DNA of 64,000 nt from Planosporangium thailandense (lineage in GTDB: Bacteria > Actinomycetota > Actinomycetes > Mycobacteriales > Micromonosporaceae): NCBI RefSeq assembly GCF_011947195.1, contig NZ_JAATVY010000030.1:1-64000 (forward strand). The letters run 5' to 3'. Shown piece by piece: positions 42,417 to 51,200 of this stretch. The position numbers were made by a program, and so were the translations under genes. How positions within the stretch are numbered: the stretch's first letter is position 1; the number at the start of each line of letters is the position of its first letter. The notes beneath the pieces are model-generated. The model did not search any database. It was given only the letters and a program-made list of their open reading frames with translations, and was not told the origin of the DNA.

Positions 42417-43774
42417 CCACGACCGTCGCCGCCGACCGCGCTGCCGGTGCCCGCCGCGTCCCGGTGGCGCGCGGCTACCGCTTCGAGCTGGTGAAGCTGG
42501 TCTCACAATGGCGGATCCGCTTGCTGGTCCTCGCCTGCTGGATCGCGCCGGCGCTGTTCGTCGCCGCGGTGAGCCAGCAGAGCTCGCTGCCCGTCGACAC
42601 CCTCTTCGGTCGCTGGATGCACGCCACCGGGTGGGCCGCGCCGCTGGTGATGCTCGGTTTCGCGGGCACCTGGGCGCTCCCGCTGCTGACCTCGGTGGTC
42701 GCCGGCGACGTGTTCGCCTCCGAGGACCGGCTCGGCACCTGGCGCCACCTGCTCGTGGCGGTCCGGTCGCCGCGACGGATCTTCGTGGCGAAGGCGCTGG
42801 CCAGCCTCACCGTCATCCTGCTGCTTGTGGCCGGGCTGGCCGGTTCCAGCGCGGCCGGCGGGGTCGTGGCGGTCGGCAACCAGCCGCTGGTCGGCCTCGA
42901 CGGCCACCTGCTGACGCCGGCGGACGCCGCCGGGCAGGCCCTGCTCGCCTGGGTCTGCGTACTCGCTCCGACCCTGGCCCTCGCCGCGATCGGGCTACTC
43001 GGGTCCGTCGCGCTGGGGCGGTCCCCGATGGGACTGCTGCTGCCCGCGCTCGTCGCGCTCGTGATGCAGCTCGCCCAGATGCTGCCGCTGCCCGTCGCGG
43101 TACGCCTCGCCCTGCCCGGCTACGTCTTCATCGCCTGGACCGGCCTGTTCACCAGCCCGGCACAGCTCGGCCCGCTCCTGATCGCCATCGCGGTCAGCGT
43201 GGCGTGGGCCGTGACCGCGACAGCGCTGGCTTACCGGCTCTTCCTGCGGCGTGACTTCACCAACCTGGCCCACGACGGCTCGGGGCGCCGCGCGGTCACC
43301 GCCGGCGTCGTGCCGCTCGTCGGCCTGGTCGCCGCGACGATCGCGGTCGTCGCCGCGGCGACCGGGGCCACCGGTTCCGGGATCGAGCAGGACAAGGTGC
43401 AGCGCTCGGTCGCCACGGCATTCGCCCACCTCTACCGCATGCAGACCAGGCAGCTGGGCCGCCCCGACGTCACCGAAGCGCAGCTGACGGCCACGGCGAC
43501 GTGCGGCAAGGGCGGCGGCAAGCTGGCCGCCCAGGGGCCGGGCAACGACTGGCGTTGCGTCGTCTCCTGGCATCTCCCCGACGTCGAGGCCACCGGGACG
43601 GCCATCTACCAGCTCGACGTCACCGCAGACGGGCGGTACGTCGCCGACGGCGACGGACCGAAGGAGGTCAACGGCTACTTCCTGGTGCGGACCCCGACCG
43701 GGGACGCACCGAACCCGCTATGGCAGTTCGACGGGAACGTCGAACTGCTCCCCAGCACCCGGAGGAAGGGATAA
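42413..43774 (+). CDS. ABC transporter permease with extracytoplasmic C-terminal domain
   Basis: 453 aa. An N-terminal cytoplasmic stretch is followed by about six membrane helices (for example RIRLLVLACWIAPALFVAAV) in the ABC-2 style and one further helix at about 298-318. From about residue 320 a soluble domain of about 135 residues follows (KVQRSVATAFAHLYRMQTRQ, two cysteines in TATCGKGGG and DWRCVVSW). It is predicted outside the membrane, where the cysteines could pair. I do not recognise this domain. It may bind the exported substrate. The next gene, four bases later, encodes a large secreted phosphoesterase. Confidence 0.8.
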   Translation: MTTTVAADRAAGARRVPVARGYRFELVKLVSQWRIRLLVLACWIAPALFVAAVSQQSSLPVDTLFGRWMHATGWAAPLVMLGFAGTWALPLLTSVVAGDVFASEDRLGTWRHLLVAVRSPRRIFVAKALASLTVILLLVAGLAGSSAAGGVVAVGNQPLVGLDGHLLTPADAAGQALLAWVCVLAPTLALAAIGLLGSVALGRSPMGLLLPALVALVMQLAQMLPLPVAVRLALPGYVFIAWTGLFTSPAQLGPLLIAIAVSVAWAVTATALAYRLFLRRDFTNLAHDGSGRRAVTAGVVPLVGLVAATIAVVAAATGATGSGIEQDKVQRSVATAFAHLYRMQTRQLGRPDVTEAQLTATATCGKGGGKLAAQGPGNDWRCVVSWHLPDVEATGTAIYQLDVTADGRYVADGDGPKEVNGYFLVRTPTGDAPNPLWQFDGNVELLPSTRRKG

Positions 43775-43778
43775 CTCA

Positions 43779-46535
43779 ATGCAGGTAACACGCCGCAGAC
43801 GGCGTGTCGAGAAGGACCACCCCCGCCTTCTCGGTCGACGCATCGGCAGAGTACCCCTCGTGACGGCAGGCACCACCGCTGTCGCCGTCGCCGCCAGCAC
43901 CGGCATCGCTTTCGCCTCGACGTACCGGTTCGGCACCGACCAGGTCGGCCAGACCACCAAACAGGGCCTGGTCGTGTCCGCCGACCAGTACATCAACCCG
44001 ATCGGCGAGCGCCTCGTCATCAACAACGGCAAGATCATGTCGTCCGCGGTCAGCCCGGACGGCACCCACCTCGCGGCCTCGGTCGCCGACGGTGGAATGG
44101 CGCTGGCCATCGTGGACCTCAAGAGCTGGAAGGTGCAGCAGCTCGTCGGCAACAACGCTGCGGCAAACCTCCGCATCCCCGGCAACGACGTGGGCCAGGA
44201 AGGCCCCACGTACTCGCCCGACGGTAAGCAGCTGTGGCTGGGCCAGGCCGACGGGTACCGCACGTTCACCGTCACCGCCGACGGCACCCTCGCCAACCCG
44301 GCGTTCATTCCGATCCCGAAGGACGGGCCCAACCGCGCGCTGGTGGGTGAGGCGGTGTTCTCGCCCGACGGCTCCACCGTGTACTCCGCGGTCAACGGCC
44401 AGAACCGGGTGGTCGCCATCGACGCGGCGACCGGGGCCGTCCAGCGGAGCTGGGCCGTGGGCAACGCCCCGCGTGACATGGTCAAGGTCGGTACCAAGCT
44501 CTACGTCAGCAACGAGGGCGGGCGGAAGGCGTTGCCCGGCGACACCACGATCAACTCCTACAACACCCAGGTGCCGGCCGACCCGGTCACCGGTGCCACC
44601 ACGACCGGCACGGTCGGCGTCATCGACCTGGCGAACCCGGCCGCGCCCGTCACGAGCATCGACGTCGGTCTGCACCCGACCGCCCTGTACGCCAAGAACG
44701 GGGCGCTGTTCGTCACCAACACCGCCACCAACGACGTGTCGGTCATCGACACCGCCCGCAACAAGGTCGTGCAGACCATCGCCACCCAGCCGTGGCCGGA
44801 GGCGTCGGTGGGCTACGAGCCCGACGCGGTGACGCTCACCGACGACGGTCACCTGCTGGTGACGCTCGGCCGCGCCAACGCGGTCGCCGTCTACCGGTAC
44901 ACGACCCCACTGGAGCCGGTCAGCTACGTCGGCCTGCTCCCGACGGACTACTTCCCCGCGGAGATCGCAGTCGTCGGCAAGGACGTGCTGGTATCCAACA
45001 CCCGCGGTATCGACGCCCGCCGCCCCACCAACACCGCCGCGCACGGCACCCACGACACGACGTCGAGCCTGCAGCGGTTCAAGCTGCCGAGTGACGGCGT
45101 CATCAAGTCCTACACGGCCAAGGTCTTCCAGCAGAACGGCTGGACCGCCAACTCCGTCGAGCTGGCCAAGGGCAAGGGCAAGGCGAAGCCGGTGCCGGTC
45201 CCGCAGCGTATCGGCGACCCCTCGACGATCAAGCACGTGTTCCTGATCGTCAAGGAGAACCGGACCTACGACCAGGTCTTCGGTGACGTCCCGCGCGGCA
45301 ACGGCGACCCGACGCTGGCGCAGTTCGGCGAGAACGTGACGCCGAACCAGCACGCGATGGCGAGTCAGTTCGGGCTGTATGACAACACGTACGACATCGG
45401 TACGAACTCCGCAGAGGGTCACAACTGGCTGATGCAGGCCGACGACCCGGAGTACACCGAGTCCTCGGCCGGTGAGTACATCCGCAGCTACGACACCGAG
45501 GACGACGCTCTCGGCCACCAGCGCACCGGCTTCCTCTGGACCGGCGCACAGGCGGTGGGGAAGACCGTGCGGGACTTCGGAGAGTTCCACCAGTTCCTGA
45601 CCAAGCCGGCCGACGCGAGCTGGCAGAACCTGTACTGCGACACCAAGAACATGGCGGCGACCGGGCAGGACACCGCCTACCACCTGGTCTCGTCCTCGCC
45701 GATCCCGTCGCTCAACAACGTGTCGGTGCCGGCCTTCCCGAAGTTCGACACCGATGTCCCGGACATCTACCGGTACGAGATCTGGAAGCGTGACTTCGCC
45801 AAGAACGGGCCGGCGAACCTGAACATGTTCTGGCTCTCCAGCGACCACACCGGTGGTGCGCCGAACGCGGCCGCTCAGGTCGCGGACAACGACCTCGCGG
45901 TCGGCAAGATCGTCGACACGATCTCGCACAGCCCGTACTGGAAGGACTCGGCGATCTTCGTGGTCGAGGACGACTCCCAGGCCGGCCTGGACCACGTCGA
46001 CGGCCACCGCGCCCCGATCCAGATCATCAGCCCCTGGGCCCAGCACGGCGTCGTCGACAGCCGCTACTACTCCCAGATCACAATGATCCGGACCATCGAA
46101 CAGATCCTCGGGATCCACCCGATGAACCAGAAGGACAGCGCAGCCAGCCCGATGCGTGCGGCGTTCACCAACAAGCCCGACTACACGCCGTTCACCGCGC
46201 TGCCCAACCGGACCTCGTTGACCGCGGGTCTGAAGACCCCGCCCGCCTGTGGCGTGGACACCCCGGCGCCGCAGGACCCCAGTGCCGCGCCCGCGCCGTC
46301 GGCGACGGTGCCGGCGGACAAGCAGCAGGTGGCGGCGCAGTGGGAGGCCTGGAAGTCGCACCAGCGGCTGACCGGGCCCGACGCCAAGCCCGACTTCGCG
46401 AACCCCGCGCAGATGAACCACTTCACGTGGTACCAGACGCACGACTGGACGAAGCCGTACCCCGGCGAGGGCAAGATCTACGCGCCGGACCAGGTGCCGG
46501 GTGCCTACCTCCCGTCGTCGGAGTCCGACGGCTGA
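43779..46535 (+). CDS. Secreted beta-propeller plus phosphoesterase protein
   Basis: 918 aa. It has an N-terminal basic region and hydrophobic export signal (VTAGTTAVAVAASTGIAFAS). A seven-bladed YVTN/YncE-type propeller follows (about residues 60-440; repeats such as VFSPDGSTVYSAVNGQNRVV and GVIDLANPAAPVTSIDVG). Next is a phosphoesterase domain of the PF04185 type (about 485-780): IVKENRTYDQVFGD, then SSDHTGG and VVEDDSQAGLDHVDGHRAP. That family includes phospholipase C-like and acid phosphatase-like enzymes. The tail is Pro/Ala-rich and then low in structure. It follows the exporter genes by four bases. It may hydrolyse phosphate esters at the cell surface. Confidence 0.88.
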   Translation: MQVTRRRRRVEKDHPRLLGRRIGRVPLVTAGTTAVAVAASTGIAFASTYRFGTDQVGQTTKQGLVVSADQYINPIGERLVINNGKIMSSAVSPDGTHLAASVADGGMALAIVDLKSWKVQQLVGNNAAANLRIPGNDVGQEGPTYSPDGKQLWLGQADGYRTFTVTADGTLANPAFIPIPKDGPNRALVGEAVFSPDGSTVYSAVNGQNRVVAIDAATGAVQRSWAVGNAPRDMVKVGTKLYVSNEGGRKALPGDTTINSYNTQVPADPVTGATTTGTVGVIDLANPAAPVTSIDVGLHPTALYAKNGALFVTNTATNDVSVIDTARNKVVQTIATQPWPEASVGYEPDAVTLTDDGHLLVTLGRANAVAVYRYTTPLEPVSYVGLLPTDYFPAEIAVVGKDVLVSNTRGIDARRPTNTAAHGTHDTTSSLQRFKLPSDGVIKSYTAKVFQQNGWTANSVELAKGKGKAKPVPVPQRIGDPSTIKHVFLIVKENRTYDQVFGDVPRGNGDPTLAQFGENVTPNQHAMASQFGLYDNTYDIGTNSAEGHNWLMQADDPEYTESSAGEYIRSYDTEDDALGHQRTGFLWTGAQAVGKTVRDFGEFHQFLTKPADASWQNLYCDTKNMAATGQDTAYHLVSSSPIPSLNNVSVPAFPKFDTDVPDIYRYEIWKRDFAKNGPANLNMFWLSSDHTGGAPNAAAQVADNDLAVGKIVDTISHSPYWKDSAIFVVEDDSQAGLDHVDGHRAPIQIISPWAQHGVVDSRYYSQITMIRTIEQILGIHPMNQKDSAASPMRAAFTNKPDYTPFTALPNRTSLTAGLKTPPACGVDTPAPQDPSAAPAPSATVPADKQQVAAQWEAWKSHQRLTGPDAKPDFANPAQMNHFTWYQTHDWTKPYPGEGKIYAPDQVPGAYLPSSESDG

Positions 46536-46558
46536 CGGCGGGCTGATCGCGTCAAGGG

Positions 46559-46590
46559 GCCCCTGGCCGGCGTTACCGCTGGCCAGGGGC
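46559..46590 (+). terminator. Terminator after the phosphoesterase gene
   Basis: GCCCCTGGCC and GGCCAGGGGC form a 10-bp perfect stem around a 12-base loop, followed by CTCTT. It lies 24 bases after the stop. Confidence 0.75.
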
Positions 46591-46759
46591 TCTTCCGTCC
46601 CAAGGCGGGCGGCGGCTACGGCGCGTCATTGATCATTTAATTGTTCACCTCATTGTCTCCTGCGGACAACTTGGACAAAACCGGTCTGTTCTCGAAGGCT
46701 CGGCAAACTCTCCGCGGTCGCGTCGTCGGCGCGGCACAGGTACCGACAGACCCGGAGCG

Positions 46760-47473
46760 TTGTCTTTGACCCCACATGGACGTCGTCATCGGCGCTGGCC
46801 GGCGAGCGTCCTCGCGCTGGTGGCGTTCGCCGCGACCGTGTTCGCCGCGCCGGCCCGCGCAGGAGCGCACCCGTTCGGTGATCCGCAGACCGTGGCCATC
46901 GCATCCGACGAGGATCGCCCCGAGGTCGTACAGGTGCGGTGGAAGGTCGGCGGCCTCGACGACCTGACCGTGCTCGGGGTCGCGCTCGGCCTGCTACCGC
47001 AGGACCGCGTCATGCTCGACGGCGCGGTCTTCTTCCGGGACTCGGACGCCGCGACGATCGGCCCGTCGCAGGAGTTCGCGGCCTACCTGCTGAAGCAGAT
47101 CACGGTCGCCAGCGGCGGGCGGTCGTGTGCCGGTACGGTCCAGCCGCCGGCCGACCTCGCCAAGACCGGGGTGACCATCGATTACTCATGCTCCGCGCCG
47201 GTCGGCACGGTCACGGTCGCGGTGCGGACGTTGACCGACCTCAACCCCGCCTACCAGACGTTGGCCACCGGTCCGGCCGGCGAGCGCGCGGTGTACCGGT
47301 CGGGTCAGTACGCCCACGACTGGGTCCTCCGGGACGCGCCGGCCACTTCCGGTACGAACCTCGGCCGCAGCGCCGCCGTCCAGATCGCCGCGGTCGTCGG
47401 CGCCGGGCTGCTCGTCGCGGTCGCCGCGCTGGTGTTGTCACGGCGGTTGAAGCGACGGCGGTCCGTGGCATGA
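46760..47473 (+). CDS. Secreted, membrane-anchored protein of unknown function
   Basis: 237 aa. The start is a TTG at 46760 or 46766, after GGAG at 46753; no ATG or GTG fits. A Sec signal peptide (VLALVAFAATVFAAPARAGA) is followed by an extracellular domain of about 165 residues with two cysteines, and a C-terminal membrane anchor (AAVQIAAVVGAGLLVAVAALVLSRRLKRR). This is the layout of small partners of nickel/cobalt-type permeases. The downstream permease overlaps its stop (ATGA). A metal-sensing or docking role is inference. No enzyme motif was seen. Confidence 0.72.
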   Translation: MSLTPHGRRHRRWPASVLALVAFAATVFAAPARAGAHPFGDPQTVAIASDEDRPEVVQVRWKVGGLDDLTVLGVALGLLPQDRVMLDGAVFFRDSDAATIGPSQEFAAYLLKQITVASGGRSCAGTVQPPADLAKTGVTIDYSCSAPVGTVTVAVRTLTDLNPAYQTLATGPAGERAVYRSGQYAHDWVLRDAPATSGTNLGRSAAVQIAAVVGAGLLVAVAALVLSRRLKRRRSVA

Positions 47474-48246
47474 CCGCAGTATTCGACGCCGCGTCCGTTT
47501 CGGACCGGCTGCAGGGCTTCCTCCACTCGCCGGGTGTGCCGCCGCTGGCGTTCCTGCTCGCGTTCGCCGCCGGTGCTTTCCACGCGGTGGCGCCGGGACA
47601 CGGCAAGAGTCTGGCGGCGGCCTACCTCGTCGGGGCGCGCGGCCGGATCCGCGACGCCGCCTGGCTGGGCGGCTCGGTGGCGGTCATGCACACGCTCTCC
47701 GTACTGGTGATCGGCGTCGCGTGGACCTTCCTGTCGCTGGCGAACGTCATCCGGATGCAACAGCTCACGACCTGGCTGGAGCTGGGTGGCGGGCTGCTCG
47801 TCCTGGCCACCGGCCTCTGGCTGGTACGCCGCCACCTCCACGCCGCCGGCCACGGGCACACCCACTCACACGATCACCACCACGCGCATGACCACGACCA
47901 CGACCACGACCACGGCAAGCGACCCGGCCTGCTCATGCTGGGCATCTCCGGTGGCCTGACCCCGTCGCCGGCGGCCTTCCTCGTGCTGGCGAGCGGACTG
48001 TTCATCGGACGCGCGGGTTTCGCCCTGTTGCTGGTGCTGACGTTCGGCATCGGCATGGCAGCCGTGCTGTTCGGCGTCGGCGTCCTCGCGGTCACCGGCA
48101 GCGCGGTGGTCGTTCACGGCGCCCGGTCGCACGCCGTCCTGCGGCTGGCCACACGGGTGGCCCCCGTACTCGCCGCCGGCGGCATCACGCTGTTCGGCGT
48201 CGGCATCGTCGCCGTCGCCGCACTCCACCTCATCGCTACCAGCTAA
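47470..48246 (+). CDS. Nickel/cobalt-type permease (NicO/RcnA-like)
   Basis: 258 aa with about six membrane helices. The first helix region has AFHAVAPGHGKSLAAAYLVGARG, the H-x5-H-x-K signature of NicO/RcnA transporters. A cytoplasmic loop of about 25 residues (about 130-155) is extremely His/Asp-rich (HSHDHHHAHDHDHDHDHGK). It ends with GISGGLTPSPAAFLVLASG, a second family signature. It should move Ni, Co or Zn ions across the membrane, with the loop as metal buffer. Translationally coupled to the anchored protein before it. Its 3' end shows a 15-base tandem duplication including the stop. Confidence 0.85.
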   Translation: MTAVFDAASVSDRLQGFLHSPGVPPLAFLLAFAAGAFHAVAPGHGKSLAAAYLVGARGRIRDAAWLGGSVAVMHTLSVLVIGVAWTFLSLANVIRMQQLTTWLELGGGLLVLATGLWLVRRHLHAAGHGHTHSHDHHHAHDHDHDHDHGKRPGLLMLGISGGLTPSPAAFLVLASGLFIGRAGFALLLVLTFGIGMAAVLFGVGVLAVTGSAVVVHGARSHAVLRLATRVAPVLAAGGITLFGVGIVAVAALHLIATS

Positions 48247-48261
48247 ATCGCTATCAGCTAA
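48232..48261. repeat. 15-base tandem duplication over a stop codon
   Basis: ATCGCTACCAGCTAA (48232-48246, ending in the permease stop) is followed directly by ATCGCTATCAGCTAA (48247-48261), one mismatch. The second copy ends next to the AAGGAG ribosome site of the following gene. Confidence 0.9.
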
Positions 48262-48275
48262 GGAGACCCCGGACA

Positions 48276-51200
48276 ATGACGCACCGACCACGGCGCATGG
48301 GGAGACCGCGGGCACACGTGCTCGCGGCCATGCTGGCCGTCGCGCTCGCCGGCGGATTAACCGCCGCGATGCCGCCTACCGCGGCGGGCGCGGAGAACGC
48401 GCCACCGGTGACCGGCGGCGCGCCGGCACTCAACCTGAGTGACGGACAGACCCTGGAAGGCACCGTCAAGGTCAACGTCGAACCGAGCGTCGAGAACGAC
48501 TCGGTCGTCTCGCTGGCCGTCGACGGCCGCACCGTGGACGCCAAGCAGACCGCGGGCACCGCGCACTTCGGCTTCGACATGGGCAGCAACGGCACCGAGG
48601 CCCGGTACCACAACTACATCACGGTCAACGACCATACGGCCGAGGCCGACCGCGTCTACTTCCCTGACATCGCCGGGACCAGCGGCGCCCTCGACTTCCC
48701 CGGCGCGTGGCTGCACCCCGGCGTCAACACGGTCACCGTGCACGCCGGATGGAACTGGGTGGACACCACCAACACCGGCGCGGCCGGCGTGGAGCAGCTG
48801 CCCGACGGAGAAGGCCTGCGCTGCCCCAACTACGACGACTTCTCGCTGAGCAGCCTCAGCCTGAGCCTGCTCGGTGTCGTGGCCGACGGCGAGCAGAACA
48901 ATTTCAGCTACAGCTTCGGCGACGGCACCTGCGGCAGCTCGCCGAAGCTGTTGAAGCAGGACCTGACCTTCGTCATCTCCGGCCAGCCCGGCAGCACCGC
49001 CGGGCTCAACGCCGACCTGGACACCACAACGCTGGCCAACGGCACCCACACCGTCACCGCGACGACGAAGTCGGGGGCCACGACCCGGGTCAGCGTCGGC
49101 GTCAACAACGCACCCGCCGGTGCGCCGAAGGTGACCCCGGCCGACGGCGCCGTCGTCCGCGGCACGCAGCCGGTACTCGCCGCCCTGCCGGGCGGCAGCG
49201 CCGGCACCGTTGAGACGCTGGCCATCGACGACAAGCCAGCCGAGAACGCCGAGACGCTCGCCGCCGGTACCGCCACCCTCGGCTTCACGGTCGAGGCGGG
49301 CAACTCGGTCGAGGCGAGGTACCACAACTACCTTCTGGTCAACGGTGCCCGCGTCGACATCGGAGGCGACTACGGCGTCAGCGGCGCGGAGAACGTGACG
49401 CTCAAGTTCCCCAACCGGTTCCTGCACCTCGGGGACAACGTCATTCAGGTCAAGACCGGCGACTACAACGGCACCCTGAACGGCAAGACCTGCGCGAACC
49501 ACGATGACTTCAAGATCACCCGCAGCTCGGCCAATCTCGCGATCAGCACGGCCGGGACGGTGACCGCGGGCACGACGTACATCGTCACCACCGACGGCAC
49601 CAGCGTGACGAAGGCCGCGACCACCGCCGCCTCGCTCGCGCTGGGCGACGGCACCTGCGGCCCCAACAAGGATGCCGAGTTCCACTTCGACATCGCCGGG
49701 GCGCCGACGGCGCGCACGATCGAGACCCTCGGCGCCGGCGGCGACGCGCACCTGCGCGTGTTCGTCGGCGGCAACGGCAGCGACAACGGGTACGACAACA
49801 AGGTCCTGATCAACGGCATCCCGCTGGACCTCGGCATCTGGGAGAAGGAGGTCGCCGACCTCTCCTTCCCGAACGAGTGGCTCGTGCCGGGCGTCAACGT
49901 CGTCGAGTTCGTCGCCGGCAGCGATCACGGCAGCGCCAGGCCGGGTGGCTGCGACAACTACGACGACTACACGCTGCGGGACTTCCAACTCGCTCCCGTC
50001 GGCGCGAAGGCGACGCAGCTGACCAAGGAGATCGCCGGGACCACCGTCACGATCGGCTCGGCGAGCTACCCCGCCGGCCAGCCCGTGACCGTGTACATCG
50101 GTGACGGCACCTGCGGCAGCAGCTTCAACGCCACGCTGGACAAGACGATCCTGGTCGACGTCGCGGGCGACAACGGCGCCGCGCTGCCGGCGCTCGGGCG
50201 TCGGGCGGACGTCGACACCACCCAGCTGTCGGACGGCGCGCACCGCATCAAGGCGGTCGTCGCGGGCTTGACCTCGACCCGTCAGTTCACCATCGACAAC
50301 ACCGCGCCCGAGATCGAGAGCAGCGTCCCGGCCGAGGGCCAGAAGCTGACCTCGACCGTGGCGCTCGTCGTCAAGGTCAAGGATGCCTCGGGCGTCGTCG
50401 GCAAGCCGGCGATCACGTTGGACGGCAAGACCGTCGCCCAGGGCGACCAGATCGGCCACGGCCTGCCCGCCGGGGACCACACGATCGCCGTCACCGCAAC
50501 CGACACCCTGGGCAACAAGGCCACCCGGGAGATCCACTTCACCAGCGCGAACATCCCGGCCGTCCCGACCGACCTCAGCGCGACCGTGACCGGTACCAAC
50601 GCGCCGTCGGCCACGCTCTCGGCAAAGGTTCCCGGCGCGGACGGCGTGCCGCTCACCGCCACGTTCACCAAGGCGGACGTCGTTCTCCCGTCCACCGGCT
50701 ACCAGGGCGCGGCGACCGCGGTGCCGACCACGCTCGACGTCGCGCACGACGCGAACGTCAAGCTCGACTCGCTGCGCCCGCTCGACGGCCAGACCATCGA
50801 CACGCCGTCCGGGCGGGACGTGGTGTTCCAGCGGTACGACCTGAGCGTCGGTAGCGCCGCGACGCCGACCCTGCGCTGGGAAGGCACCATCGATCCCGAG
50901 CGGGTCGTGGCGCTGCGCGTGTGGGACCCGGCCAGCAAGAAGTGGGTCGTGCTCACCAGCTCCCGCGGCCAGGCCGAGCACAACACCGTGCTGGCCGCTG
51001 AGCTCGGCACCGAGTACCGCGACGGCGGCACCGTGCACGTCCTGGTCACCGGCGAGGACCCGTTCGCCGACGACCTGTCGCCGCACGACTCGTCCGCCCA
51101 GAACGACAAGGACCACTTCGAGGACCCCGGCTCGTACGACTTCGCGATCGCGCACTTCACCGACACGCAGTACCTCACCGAGGGCGCGGCCGGCGGCACG

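Noticed and set aside
43776-46442. 888-residue minus-strand open frame
   Set aside because: Antisense shadow of the propeller-phosphoesterase; no recognisable motif, no ribosome site.
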